Origin: Intrasporangium calvum
GTDB lineage: Bacteria; Actinomycetota; Actinomycetes; Actinomycetales; Dermatophilaceae
DNA length: 64,000 bases
Direction of reading: 5' to 3'
NCBI RefSeq assembly: GCF_028446585.1
Contig: NZ_JAPFQL010000012.1
Coordinates: forward strand, 1-64,000
Shown here: positions 35,129 to 43,693 of the stretch, piece by piece
How positions within the stretch are numbered: position 1 is the stretch's first letter
Layout: each line of letters starts with the position of its first letter
Made by a program: the position numbers and the translations under genes
Notes under the pieces: model-generated
Databases searched by the model: none
Seen by the model: only the letters and a program-made list of their open reading frames with translations
Told to the model about the DNA's origin: nothing

Positions 35129-36223
35129 TCACGGAATGCTTCCCTGGAATCGTGCCATGCGGTACTGCACGGGCCACTCAAGGAATCCGCCGAGCTCTGC
35201 GGCCGCTCGCAACGCGAAGGATGGCTCCCTCAGGAACTGTCGTGCCGCGAAGATGACGTCTGCGGCCTCATCCACCAGGGCTGTCTCCGCCTGTTGCGGC
35301 GAGGTGATCAGCCCGGCAGCGCCTACTGGCAGTGACGTTGCCCTGCGGATCTCTCGTGCGAGGGGCAGCTGATACCCGGGCCCCACGGCTATCTCCTGGC
35401 GGTGGTCGTTACCTGCCGAGGACACGGAGATGAAGTCAATCCCCCTCTGCTCAAGTTCCCCTGCGAGGCGGACCGTATCGGCCAGGGACCATCCTCCCTC
35501 GACCCAGTCGGTGGCCGAAACCCTGATCAAGAGGGGCATCGCGGCGGGGATGACGGCGCGGACGGCGTCCACGATCTCGCAGGTCAGTCTGATCCGGTTC
35601 TCGAACGATCCGCCGTAGTGATCGGTCCGTTCATTGGACAGCGGCGACATGAACTGGTGCTGGAGGTACCCGTGGGCAGCGTGGATCTCGACAGCGTCGA
35701 AGCCGGCAGCAGTCGCCCGGGCAGCGGCCGCCGCAAAGTCCGCCACTACGATGCCGATCTCGGCAGTGGTCAGCTCGCGTGGCGCGGGGAGGCGACCATA
35801 AGGGATGGGCGAGGGCCCAACGGTTGGCCACCCGCCCTCTTCGAACGGCAGCGCGCCACGACCTTCACTCGGCGTGCGCGTCGACGCCTTGCGTCCGGCG
35901 TGTGCAAGCTGCACTGCCATTGGGACTCCCTGACCATGGGAGAAGTCGACGATGGATGCCCACTCGTCGGCTTGCTGATCCGTCCAGATCCCAGTGTCAC
36001 CGCTGCTGATGCGGCCGACCGGCGAGACGGCCGTGGCCTCAGTGATCACCAAGCCAGCGCGTCCGATGGCGAAGGAGCCCAGATGGACGTGGTGCCATGG
36101 CGCCGGCACGCCCTCAGAAGCCGAGTACTGGCACATGGCCGCCACCCAGAGACGATGCGGGACCCGTAGCCCGCGGAGGTCAATGGGTTGGAAGAGGCGG
36201 GGATCAGCCGTGGTCTTTGACAC
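35129..36223 (-). CDS. NADH:flavin oxidoreductase, Old Yellow Enzyme family (YqjM-like)
   Basis: A 364-residue FMN-binding TIM barrel. PRLFQPIDLRGLRVPHRLWV opens the fold, Cys31 in AAMCQYSASEG is the redox-modulating Cys of the YqjM class, and VEIHAAHGYLQHQFMSPLSN is the substrate/FMN-binding signature with the His pair. It would reduce an activated C=C bond of an unsaturated intermediate. I chose the GTG at 36221-36223 because AAGGAG lies eight bases upstream; the earlier frame lacks homology. It is separated by about 110 bases from the B12-domain gene and 105 from TetR, so it may have its own promoter. Confidence 0.9.
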   Translation of the reverse strand: MSKTTADPRLFQPIDLRGLRVPHRLWVAAMCQYSASEGVPAPWHHVHLGSFAIGRAGLVITEATAVSPVGRISSGDTGIWTDQQADEWASIVDFSHGQGVPMAVQLAHAGRKASTRTPSEGRGALPFEEGGWPTVGPSPIPYGRLPAPRELTTAEIGIVVADFAAAAARATAAGFDAVEIHAAHGYLQHQFMSPLSNERTDHYGGSFENRIRLTCEIVDAVRAVIPAAMPLLIRVSATDWVEGGWSLADTVRLAGELEQRGIDFISVSSAGNDHRQEIAVGPGYQLPLAREIRRATSLPVGAAGLITSPQQAETALVDEAADVIFAARQFLREPSFALRAAAELGGFLEWPVQYRMARFQGSIP

Positions 36224-36334
36224 TGGAGAACTCCTTGAAGAAGTCAGGATTGGCACCGCGGGGCTAGACGATCCAGGCACCAGCGGTGTTACTTGCACGC
36301 CCTCTCGTGGTCCGCTGGTTCCAAGCCCTTCGCT

Positions 36335-36739
36335 CTAGCTGAAATGCTCAATGGCCCACTCGACGATCTCCCTCGTCGACGCACCAGGTGTAAAGACGCG
36401 CGCGACACCCATGCGCTCGAGTTCCCGCACGTCCTCATCCGGAATGATCCCTCCGCCGAAGACGACGACGTCCTCCGCAGTCTGGGCCTTGAGCAGCTCG
36501 AGAACACGAGGGAAGAGAGTCATGTGCGCTCCCGACAGAACCGAGAGCCCGATGCCTTGAGCGTCTTCCTGGAGTGCCGCGGTGACGATCTCCTCAGGCG
36601 TCTGATGCAGACCTGTGTAGATGACCTCAAAACCCGCGTCGCGTAGGGCTCGCGAAACGACTTTGGCTCCGCGGTCATGACCGTCCAAGCCAGGCTTGGC
36701 CACGATCACCCTCACCGGCGCCCTTGTGCCCAGTGCCAT
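36335..36739 (-). CDS. B12-binding small subunit of an acyl-CoA mutase
   Basis: A 134-residue cobalamin-binding domain. The lower axial ligand motif [11 protein letters not shown] (D19-x-H21-x-x-G24), the [10 protein letters not shown] loop and the [10 protein letters not shown] strand are all present, as in the C-terminal domain of methylmalonyl-CoA mutase and in IcmB-type small subunits. The matching catalytic subunit is encoded 7 kb away at 43.7 kb on the other strand. Its ATG overlaps the thiolase stop by one base (TGATG), so it is made with the thiolase/AtuA/CoA-transferase operon. No MeaB-type GTPase chaperone gene is visible. Confidence 0.93.
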   Translation of the reverse strand: MALGTRAPVRVIVAKPGLDGHDRGAKVVSRALRDAGFEVIYTGLHQTPEEIVTAALQEDAQGIGLSVLSGAHMTLFPRVLELLKAQTAEDVVVFGGGIIPDEDVRELERMGVARVFTPGASTREIVEWAIEHFS

Positions 36740-38001
36740 CAGCGAAGCCTCTCGAGAATCATTGCCATGCCTTGTCCGCCTCCGACACACATGGTCACCA
36801 GGCCCAGCTCGCGATCCAAGGTCCGCAGTCCATTGAGCATGGTGGTGATCAGACGCGCACCCGTCATTCCGAACGGGTGGCCGACGGCTATGGAGCCGCC
36901 GAAGACATTGAGACGCTCGAGCGGAACGCCCAGATCGCGTGCGCTGGGAATCACCTGAGCGGCGAAAGCCTCATTGATCTCCACCAGGTCGATGTCTTGC
37001 ATGGTCATCGACGCGTTGGCCAGGGCGCGTCGGGAGGCCCCGACCGGCCCGAGGCCCATGATCTCCGGTGAAAGCGCCGACACGCCTGTGGCCACAATGC
37101 GAGCAAGTGGCGTTATGCCTAGTTCCCTGGCTCGGACGTCGGAGACGATTATGAGTGCGGCCGCACCGTCGTTGAGTGGGCAGGCATTCCCTGCCGTAAC
37201 CGTTCCATCGGGGCGGAAGACAGGCTCCAACGCAGCCAGCTTCTCAAGGCTCGTTCCGGCCCGGATCCCATCATCGGCAACACAACGTGTCCCGTCCGGG
37301 AGCGTGATCGGCGTGATCTCGCGGTCCCAGAAGCCCTCATCGCGTGCACGTTCCGCGGCGTTCTGGCTCCTGCACGCGAACTCGTCCTGCTCTTCTCGAC
37401 TGATACCTCGCAGTTCCGCCACGTTCTCGGCCGTCTCGCCCATGGAGATGTAGACATCGGGCACTCGGCCCTGACTGCGGGGATCCGACCAGGGACGATA
37501 ATCGCCCGCACTACGGTCCTGCGTGCGTTGTCGAGCTTCGGCGAAGTGAGGATTGCGCCACTGTTCGACGGCCTGCTGCATCTGTGGCAGGTCGGCCAAA
37601 CCGGCCGGCGGCCGGTCGCTGGTGCCGAGTTGGTAGGAGCTGACACTCTCCACCCCAGCGGAAATGAAGGCGTGGCCCTCACCCGCCCGTATCGCGTGCA
37701 TCGCCATGCGCGCGGTCTGCACGGATGAGGCGCAGTACCTGTTCACGGTCGTCCCGCCGACGTCATCGAGGCCGGCCAGCACGGCCACCCGACGCGCCAT
37801 GTTGAAACCCTGCTGGCCGCCGGGGAGCCCGCAGCCCAGCATCAGGTCGTCCATCTGCGCGGCATCGAGCATGGGCACTTGGCCCAATGCTGCTTGGACC
37901 ACCTGAGTCGCCAGATCGTCGGGGCGGACGTCCCTGAGCGACCCCTTCACGGCGCGCCCGATGGGCGACCGGACTGCTGCTGCAATGACGGCTTCTGGCA
38001 T
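36739..38001 (-). CDS. thiolase (acetyl-CoA acyltransferase type) with an internal insertion
   Basis: A 420-residue thiolase. The nucleophile is Cys90 in NRYCASS, followed late in the chain by [11 protein letters not shown] (catalytic His) and [11 protein letters not shown] (second Cys). A stretch of about 50 residues after [12 protein letters not shown] that is rich in Gln, Arg and Pro looks like an insertion in the lid region and could adapt the pocket. It would release acetyl- or propionyl-CoA from a 3-oxoacyl-CoA. It lies between the AtuA small subunit and the B12-domain gene. Confidence 0.9.
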   Translation of the reverse strand: MPEAVIAAAVRSPIGRAVKGSLRDVRPDDLATQVVQAALGQVPMLDAAQMDDLMLGCGLPGGQQGFNMARRVAVLAGLDDVGGTTVNRYCASSVQTARMAMHAIRAGEGHAFISAGVESVSSYQLGTSDRPPAGLADLPQMQQAVEQWRNPHFAEARQRTQDRSAGDYRPWSDPRSQGRVPDVYISMGETAENVAELRGISREEQDEFACRSQNAAERARDEGFWDREITPITLPDGTRCVADDGIRAGTSLEKLAALEPVFRPDGTVTAGNACPLNDGAAALIIVSDVRARELGITPLARIVATGVSALSPEIMGLGPVGASRRALANASMTMQDIDLVEINEAFAAQVIPSARDLGVPLERLNVFGGSIAVGHPFGMTGARLITTMLNGLRTLDRELGLVTMCVGGGQGMAMILERLR

Positions 38002-38031
38002 GGCTGTCCTTTGGCTGGGTAGGTCGGCGTA

Positions 38032-38340
38032 TCAGTCGATCGGCATGCGAAGAAGGGCCGTGGACATCGCCTTGCCGGTCTGGTCGAACCGCACGGTCCG
38101 GGTGGCACCTCCCCCAAGCGCCTGTCGGCAAAGCACGTTGAAGCCATGGATGTTCGGCATGGGATACACCGTCACCTCACCCTTGACCCAGTCCCCAAAG
38201 TGCCGCTTGACCCGTTCGGGGGTGAGCAGCTCAAGCAGTTCGCGGTAGCTGCCCTCGTCCTTTGCCAGGACGCCTATGTTCGACACGTCCCCCTTGTCGC
38301 CAGAACGGGCGTAGGCAATGTCAGCGAGAATTCGTCCCAT
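38032..38340 (-). CDS. AtuA-associated small protein (AtuA C-terminal-domain-like)
   Basis: A 102-residue protein. The signature ARSGDKGDVSNIGVLA near residue 11 is that of the small C-terminal domain found at the end of AtuA in proteobacteria; here it is a separate polypeptide encoded ten bases after the large AtuA gene. Length and position imply that the two chains form one functional unit. The start is the ATG at 38338-38340; the longer Arg/Ser-rich frame upstream lies inside the AtuA gene and is not real. Its biochemical role is unknown. Confidence 0.85.
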   Translation of the reverse strand: MGRILADIAYARSGDKGDVSNIGVLAKDEGSYRELLELLTPERVKRHFGDWVKGEVTVYPMPNIHGFNVLCRQALGGGATRTVRFDQTGKAMSTALLRMPID

Positions 38341-38350
38341 CGTGTGGCTC

Positions 38351-39709
38351 CTAGACCGTGAGGATCTCGACGTCGACCTGAACTTCCGAACGCGGGATGA
38401 GCGTGGGCCAGAGGCCGATGACCGGCCGCGGCCGCCCAGGGGGAAGGATCGCCGATCCAACGCCTCCCAACGTCCAAAGATGGAGGGCCTCGCGGCGCAC
38501 GATGTCCGCTTCTTCCCGGGTGGCGCAACGCGCCGCTATCCGTAGCCCCACCTCGTTGGGCTCGCACTGCAGAGCCGGCGCGACGGGGCCGTGGAGCGTG
38601 TTCATCCCGAGGTACTCGAACGCGATGTCGAGCGGCTTCACGCCCAGACTGTCGAGTCGTCTCCGGACGATCTCGGCGCCCTTCTCAGCCTTCTCGCGGG
38701 CGTCCGGCCAAGAGAACATGGCGATCGCTTCGCCGATCCAACCGTCCATGTACCCGATGCAGACCTTCAGCGTCTCAGGCCGTTCGATCCCTGTCATACC
38801 GGTCGCGCGCACCTTGTCCGGACCCACCTGCTCGAAGTGCGGCTTGGTGAAGTCCGCGATTCCGTCGGGCATCAGGTAGCGCGCGGGGTCGGAGATCTCG
38901 TAGACCAGCTGCTCCTTCAGGGTCATCTCCGTGACCAATCCGCCAGTCCCCTCGAGCTTGGAGAAGACTGCGGTTCCGTCCTCGGACACGTCGGCAAAGG
39001 GAAACCCGATGTTCCACGTTTCGCCGGCCTCTGACCAGAAGTTCGACAGGGAGCCAGTCATCAGGGCTGCACACTCCAGAAGGTGGCCGATGGTGACCGC
39101 CGCCCCGATCAGCTCGGGTTTGTCGAAGCCCCACTTGAACTCGTGCATCAGCGGGGCCACATACATGGCGTTGTCGCTCACGCGCCCAGCCACCACGACC
39201 TCAGCACCGGCGTCCAGGGCCTCCACCATTCCCTCAGCGCCGATGTAGGCGTTCGCGGCCACGATCTTGTCCTTGATGATGGCAAAATCAGTGTCCCCGT
39301 TGTCCAGGTTCTCGAAGATGTGCCCTTCCGCATGCAGACGGAGCACCTGTTCCAGGACGTCGTCACCCGTGACGACCCCGACCTTCATTCCGTCGAAGCC
39401 ATTGCGCTTCGCGATCTCAACTACCTTCTTGGCTCCCGCGAGGGGATTCGCCCCGCCGGCGTCGGTCAGCATCCGAACCCCATTCTGACGGGCAATGGGG
39501 AGGATCGCCTCAGTCCAGGGAATGATGTCTGCGATATAGCCGCTGTCGGGATCCTTGGCCCGCTGCCGCTGAAGGATTGCCAGGGTCAGTTCGGCCAAGT
39601 GGTCGAAGGCGATGTAGTCGAGCTTGCCATCACGGGCGAGATCGATTGCGGGCTCGAGGACATCGCCCCAGTAGGCGGATCCTGAGCCGATGCGGACTGT
39701 TCTGCTCAT
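38351..39709 (-). CDS. AtuA family protein (acyclic terpene utilization, DUF1446), large subunit
   Basis: A 452-residue protein of the AtuA/DUF1446 family: IGSGSAYWGDVLEPAIDLAR at the N-terminus, MLTDAGGANPLAGAKKVVEI, VVVAGRVSDNAMYVAPL and NEVGLRIAARCATREEADI are family blocks. AtuA is required for citronellol/geraniol degradation in Pseudomonas; its reaction has been proposed to concern isohexenylglutaconyl-type intermediates but is not settled. The domain usually found at its C-terminus is encoded by the next gene. It is located between two thiolases in the BioY-led operon. It is the strongest marker that this cluster handles isoprenoid-like or branched acyl chains. Confidence 0.88.
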   Translation of the reverse strand: MSRTVRIGSGSAYWGDVLEPAIDLARDGKLDYIAFDHLAELTLAILQRQRAKDPDSGYIADIIPWTEAILPIARQNGVRMLTDAGGANPLAGAKKVVEIAKRNGFDGMKVGVVTGDDVLEQVLRLHAEGHIFENLDNGDTDFAIIKDKIVAANAYIGAEGMVEALDAGAEVVVAGRVSDNAMYVAPLMHEFKWGFDKPELIGAAVTIGHLLECAALMTGSLSNFWSEAGETWNIGFPFADVSEDGTAVFSKLEGTGGLVTEMTLKEQLVYEISDPARYLMPDGIADFTKPHFEQVGPDKVRATGMTGIERPETLKVCIGYMDGWIGEAIAMFSWPDAREKAEKGAEIVRRRLDSLGVKPLDIAFEYLGMNTLHGPVAPALQCEPNEVGLRIAARCATREEADIVRREALHLWTLGGVGSAILPPGRPRPVIGLWPTLIPRSEVQVDVEILTV

Positions 39710-39751
39710 GGGATGAACTGACTTTCTCGAGTAGTTGTTGGGCTTGGCCGG

Positions 39752-40969
39752 TCAGGCGCCGACCCGGACGACGACGCCCTCGGCCTCTCCAATTCCTCCG
39801 CAGATGCCGACCACGCCGTAGTAGGGCCGCGAGGGGTCAGCTGCATATCGGCGACGCAGTTCGTACATGGCAGTCATGACGAGCCGGGCGGCCGTGGCGC
39901 CAGTGGGGTGACCGATGGCGATCGCTCCGCCGTTGACGTTGATCCGCTCTCGGAGCTTCTCCGCCGCAGCCTCATCGTGACCGGCAAGAATGTGCGAGCT
40001 GACCAATGGGACTGCGGCAAATGCTTCATTGATCTCGATGACGTCCATGTCGTCGAGAGTCAGACCAGTCTTCTTCAGCGCCATACGGATCGCTTCAGCG
40101 GGAATCGACGCGATCCGATCGGGGTGACCAGACGCCATGGACCACCCGTGCAACGTAGCCAGGGGCGTCATTCCGTGGGCCTCAGCGGTTCGGACCTTGG
40201 TCAGGAGCATGGCCGTTGCGCCAGTGCTCAGACCCGGTGCGTTGCCGGCAGTGACAGTCGGATTGCCGTAGATGGGCTTGAGCTTGGCGAGCTTCTCCAC
40301 GGTGGTGTCCGGCCGCACGGCCTCGTCCTCTGCGAACGAGACCATGCCCTGGCGGCCCGCGTCGACGTCAATGGCAACGATCTCCTCGGCGAACTTGCCG
40401 GCATCCCGAGCCTCGATGTACCGGTGATGGCTCCGAGCAGCCCACACGTCCTGTTGCTCCCTGGTGATGCCGTACTCGACGGCCTCCTCGCCGGCTTGGA
40501 CGGCTCGCGGGCGGCCAGTCATGGGGCACGCGATGACCAGCTGGTCCTTGAGGGTGATGTCGCCCAGCGAGTGGCCCCAGCGCTGCTGGGTGAGGAAGTA
40601 CGGCGTGCGGCTCATGTTCTCGGCACCGCCCGCAATTGCGACGTCCGCGTCACCGACCCGTAGTGACCGGCTGGCCAGCGTAATGGCCGCCAACGAGGAA
40701 CAGCAGGCGCGGTCGACCGTATAGGCCACCTTCTCGGGAGGAATGCCCGAGTCAACGAGGATCTGGCGGGCGATGGACCGGTCCGCACCCGGAAGGTTCA
40801 CCCCGAAAGCGACCTCGTCGACGCTACTCGGGTCGGCCCCGGCTCTGTCGAGCACATGCCTGACCACATGCGCCCCCAGCTGGGGATGCGTAAGGTCTCG
40901 CAGGGTCCCCCCGAACTTGCCGAACGGCGTGCGGGCCGCAGCGATGACTGCAATGTCTTCTTGTTCCAT
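39752..40969 (-). CDS. thiolase (acetyl-CoA C-acetyltransferase type)
   Basis: A 405-residue thiolase. Active-site Cys89 in DRACCSSLA, the NEAFAAV loop, IGHPTGATAARLV (catalytic His) and GICGGIGEAEG (second Cys) are present. It is of normal length and lacks the insertion seen in the other thiolase of the operon, so the two probably accept different 3-oxoacyl-CoAs. The ATG at 40967-40969 has AAGGA seven bases upstream. It follows the CoA-transferase gene by 24 bases. Confidence 0.92.
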   Translation of the reverse strand: MEQEDIAVIAAARTPFGKFGGTLRDLTHPQLGAHVVRHVLDRAGADPSSVDEVAFGVNLPGADRSIARQILVDSGIPPEKVAYTVDRACCSSLAAITLASRSLRVGDADVAIAGGAENMSRTPYFLTQQRWGHSLGDITLKDQLVIACPMTGRPRAVQAGEEAVEYGITREQQDVWAARSHHRYIEARDAGKFAEEIVAIDVDAGRQGMVSFAEDEAVRPDTTVEKLAKLKPIYGNPTVTAGNAPGLSTGATAMLLTKVRTAEAHGMTPLATLHGWSMASGHPDRIASIPAEAIRMALKKTGLTLDDMDVIEINEAFAAVPLVSSHILAGHDEAAAEKLRERINVNGGAIAIGHPTGATAARLVMTAMYELRRRYAADPSRPYYGVVGICGGIGEAEGVVVRVGA

Positions 40970-40993
40970 AGTCAATCCTTGGGTGGCGTGGTG

Positions 40994-42211
40994 CTAGACG
41001 GCGCGCATGCTGCGCAGGTGCTCAATCTCGGTCGCGGCGAGGCCGAGCTCCGAGAGAATCTCGTCGGTGTGCTCCCCCAGCAGCGGCGCCGGCTCGACCC
41101 TGGGAGGGAGCGCGTCGGCGGACTTGACGACCGGACCAACGAGTCTCGCGGAGCCGATCACGGGGTCTGGGACGTCGATGAAGAGCTGGCGATCTGCCAG
41201 GTGCTCGCAGTTCAGAACCTCTTGGGCATCCTGGACTGGCCCGACGGGGAGTCCGCGCGACAGCAGTGCTTCGGTCACCTCCGCCGTCGTTCTGGCCTCC
41301 ATCCACCCGCGGACCTGCGCACCGAGCTCACCCGACATGTTGGCCGCGCGTGCCGGCCCGGATGAGGTCTGGTCCGTTCCCACGAGGTCGGGCCGACCCA
41401 TCGCGTCGCAGAACTTCGCCCAGTCGCGATCAGTCGCCACGACGAGCGCAATCCAGCCGTCGCTCGTCCGGAAGGGGCCCCAAGGAGCCATGTATGGCTC
41501 AACCCCCCGCTGCAGGACATGGCCGGTCAGGGAATAGGCAGTAACTGACCTCTCCGCGAGGGCGACCATGGAGTCGTACATCGAGATGTCCAGGAAGGTG
41601 CCCCGCCCCGTTCGCTCGCGCTGGAAGAGTGCGACGGCGATCGCGTGCGCTGCATTCATCCCAGACACGACATCTCCGAGGGCAACGCCGAGCCACGTAG
41701 GTGGCCCTCCTGCTTGGCCACAGGTGTTCATCAGACCGCCCATCGCTTGCGCGACGATGTCGTACGCGGGTCGCTTGCTGTACTTGCCCGCGTATTCGGG
41801 GAGGCTCCCGAACCCGGAGATTGCGGCGTAGATCAGCCGTGGGTTGGCCGCCGACAGGACGTCATACCCAAGTCCCATCTCCTGTAGCAACCCAGGACGA
41901 TAGTTCTCAACGAGAACATCTGCCTCGGACGCCAGGCGGCGGAAAATCTCACGGCCCTCCTCGGACTTCAAGTCCAAGGTGAGGCTGCGCTTGTTCCGGT
42001 TGAACCGCAAGAAGTAGCCACTTTGCTTCTCGCCGGCGTCGTTGGTGACCATCGGCGCCCCCCCACGCGCAGTGTCACCGCCGTCGGGGCGCTCGACCTT
42101 GATCACCTCGGCGCCTTGGTCAGCCAGCATCATCGTGCAGTACGGGCCCGCGACCTGGAGTTCGAAACTCAGGACCTTGATGCCGTCAAAGGGGCGTGGT
42201 TGGGCGGTCAC
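40994..42211 (-). CDS. class III CoA-transferase (CaiB/BaiF family)
   Basis: A 405-residue family III CoA-transferase: FELQVAGPYCTMMLADQGAE and VIKVERPDGGDTAR at the start, VENYRPGLLQEMGLGYDVL, and the catalytic Asp in SKRPAYDIVAQAMGG. It moves CoA between carboxylates (for example from succinyl-CoA or another thioester to the substrate acid). This gives a second activation route next to the AMP-forming ligase, or recycles CoA from a late intermediate. The GTG start overlaps the BioY stop as GTGA. A Gly-rich lid loop (the GGxxG type) is not obvious. Confidence 0.92.
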   Translation of the reverse strand: MTAQPRPFDGIKVLSFELQVAGPYCTMMLADQGAEVIKVERPDGGDTARGGAPMVTNDAGEKQSGYFLRFNRNKRSLTLDLKSEEGREIFRRLASEADVLVENYRPGLLQEMGLGYDVLSAANPRLIYAAISGFGSLPEYAGKYSKRPAYDIVAQAMGGLMNTCGQAGGPPTWLGVALGDVVSGMNAAHAIAVALFQRERTGRGTFLDISMYDSMVALAERSVTAYSLTGHVLQRGVEPYMAPWGPFRTSDGWIALVVATDRDWAKFCDAMGRPDLVGTDQTSSGPARAANMSGELGAQVRGWMEARTTAEVTEALLSRGLPVGPVQDAQEVLNCEHLADRQLFIDVPDPVIGSARLVGPVVKSADALPPRVEPAPLLGEHTDEILSELGLAATEIEHLRSMRAV

Positions 42212-42789
42212 ACTGGATCACTTCCTCTATTGACAAAGGCCCAGGCGCCCGGGAGGAGGCCTGCGGCCATCAGGATCTTCACGAAGTCGCCGATCAGGAA
42301 GGGCACTGCACCCATAAGAAGGGCGTCCACCCAAGAGGCCCCCGTAGCGAGAGCCAAGACAGGGACGCCAACGGCGTAGATGACCAGGCTGCCGACGATC
42401 ATCAGCCCACACGCGGACCAGAAGCCCCGCCCGCCCCCCCGCGCCGACAACTGGCCCACGAACGCTGCGGCCAGGATGAAGCCGATGAGGTAGCCGAAGG
42501 TCGGGAGATGCAGACCGCTCGAGTTGTGCGCGAACCATGGGACACCCGCCGCCCCCAAGGCGACGTAGAGGCCCATCGAGAGGACCGCACGTCTGGTGCC
42601 CAAGGTCGCTCCGGCGAGGATCACCCCAAGCGTCTGCAAGGTGAAAGGCACCGGAGTCCCGGGGACCGGCAGTGCGACCTGGGCCAGCAGGCCCGTCAAC
42701 GCCGCTCCCGCCACCACGAGTCCCGCTGTGCGCGAGCGTCCATGGGCCCATCGGTCGGACAGGACTCCGACAGCTTCGATGCTTGACAT
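42208..42789 (-). CDS. bioY: BioY biotin transporter (ECF S component)
   Basis: A 193-residue membrane protein with about six hydrophobic segments. VPVPGTPVPFTLQTLGVILA and TLGTRRAVLSMGLYVALGAA are the BioY signature, and LPTFGYLIGFILAA follows. BioY binds biotin with high affinity; many BioY proteins work with ECF AT modules encoded elsewhere, others alone. It is first in the operon with CoA-transferase, thiolases and AtuA, and its ATG follows AAAGGAA. Placing a vitamin importer here makes sense because the pathway includes a biotin-dependent carboxylase. No biotin protein ligase or BirA operator is apparent. Confidence 0.93.
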   Translation of the reverse strand: MSSIEAVGVLSDRWAHGRSRTAGLVVAGAALTGLLAQVALPVPGTPVPFTLQTLGVILAGATLGTRRAVLSMGLYVALGAAGVPWFAHNSSGLHLPTFGYLIGFILAAAFVGQLSARGGGRGFWSACGLMIVGSLVIYAVGVPVLALATGASWVDALLMGAVPFLIGDFVKILMAAGLLPGAWAFVNRGSDPV

Positions 42790-42828
42790 GGTGCTTCCTT
42801 TCCGCCTCGCTGCGACCTACTATAACCA

Positions 42829-42844
42829 TACGAACAATCGCACG
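42829..42844. promoter_or_regulatory. operator-like motif TACGAACAATCGCACG between bioY and the enoyl-CoA hydratase gene
   Basis: Its complement CGTGCGATTGTTCGTA matches the site at 34.33 kb (CGTACGACCGTTCGTA) at 13 of 16 positions. It is in the 76-base divergent region, so both operons could be controlled together. Confidence 0.65.
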
Positions 42845-42865
42845 CTAGCCTGATGAGGGGTCCAG

Positions 42866-43681
42866 ATGAACGAACTACTGCATGTACCGGACGGGGCGTT
42901 CTTCGACCTGGCGCTCAACGGCGCAGTCCTGGAGCTCTCCTTCAACCAACCGGAGCGGCGCAATCCCTTGGGCTACCGGACCGTCACGGGGCTGGTCGAC
43001 ACACTCCGCCGTGCGGACCTGTCGGACGAGGTGCGCTGCGTGCTCATCTACGGGCAAGGTGGAGCGTTCACCGCCGGGGCCGATCTCGCGGAGTTCAGCA
43101 GCCAGCTGGATGGGAGTGCCTACGAGTTTCATGCCACTGGCGACGCCTGGGCGTCACTGCTCACCTTGATCCCGCGACTGAGCAAACCGGTCGTGGTGGC
43201 GGCGCACGGTTACGCCATGGCGGGTGGTGTGGGGATTCTCGCCGTTGCGGATGTCGCTCTCGCTGCTGAGAAGACGACCTTCGCGAGCAGTGAGGTTCGC
43301 ATTGGCCTCTTCCCGCTCATGATCCTTCCAGCCCTGAGCCAAGCAGTCGGTCCCCGAAGGGCGCGAGAGCTGGCACTGACAGGGCGCCGTTTCTCTGCTG
43401 ACGAAGCCCTGCGAATCGGCCTCGTCCACGAGACAGTGGACGACGAAGTCCTCCTGGAGGCGGCACGGTCGCGTGCCACCGACCTGGCCGCGCTGGGGAA
43501 AGTCACGCTGGCGCTCGGAAAGGCATTCCTCCACGACATCGACGGCTTGCCCCGTGAGTCCGCCACACAGCTCGGCCGGGCGGTGCGCGGGGCCTTCATG
43601 ACGAGCCCAGATTTTCAGGCGGGCGTCTCAGCCTTCCTGTCGAAGAGCACCGCCCCGGCAGTTGACCACGTCGAGAAGTGA
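42866..43681 (+). CDS. enoyl-CoA hydratase/isomerase (crotonase family)
   Basis: A 271-residue crotonase-fold protein. The oxyanion regions are GQGGAFTAGADLAEF and AAHGYAMAGGVGILAVAD; the position of the first catalytic Glu appears as Val-Gly in the second block and the second Glu region as SSEVRIGLFPLM. The lack of the standard Glu at the first site suggests isomerase, hydrolase or atypical hydratase activity. It precedes the mutase gene by 12 bases, so they form one rightward unit. GAGGGG precedes the ATG at short distance. Confidence 0.85.
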   Translation: MNELLHVPDGAFFDLALNGAVLELSFNQPERRNPLGYRTVTGLVDTLRRADLSDEVRCVLIYGQGGAFTAGADLAEFSSQLDGSAYEFHATGDAWASLLTLIPRLSKPVVVAAHGYAMAGGVGILAVADVALAAEKTTFASSEVRIGLFPLMILPALSQAVGPRRARELALTGRRFSADEALRIGLVHETVDDEVLLEAARSRATDLAALGKVTLALGKAFLHDIDGLPRESATQLGRAVRGAFMTSPDFQAGVSAFLSKSTAPAVDHVEK

Positions 43682-43693
43682 GGAGCGTCCCAG

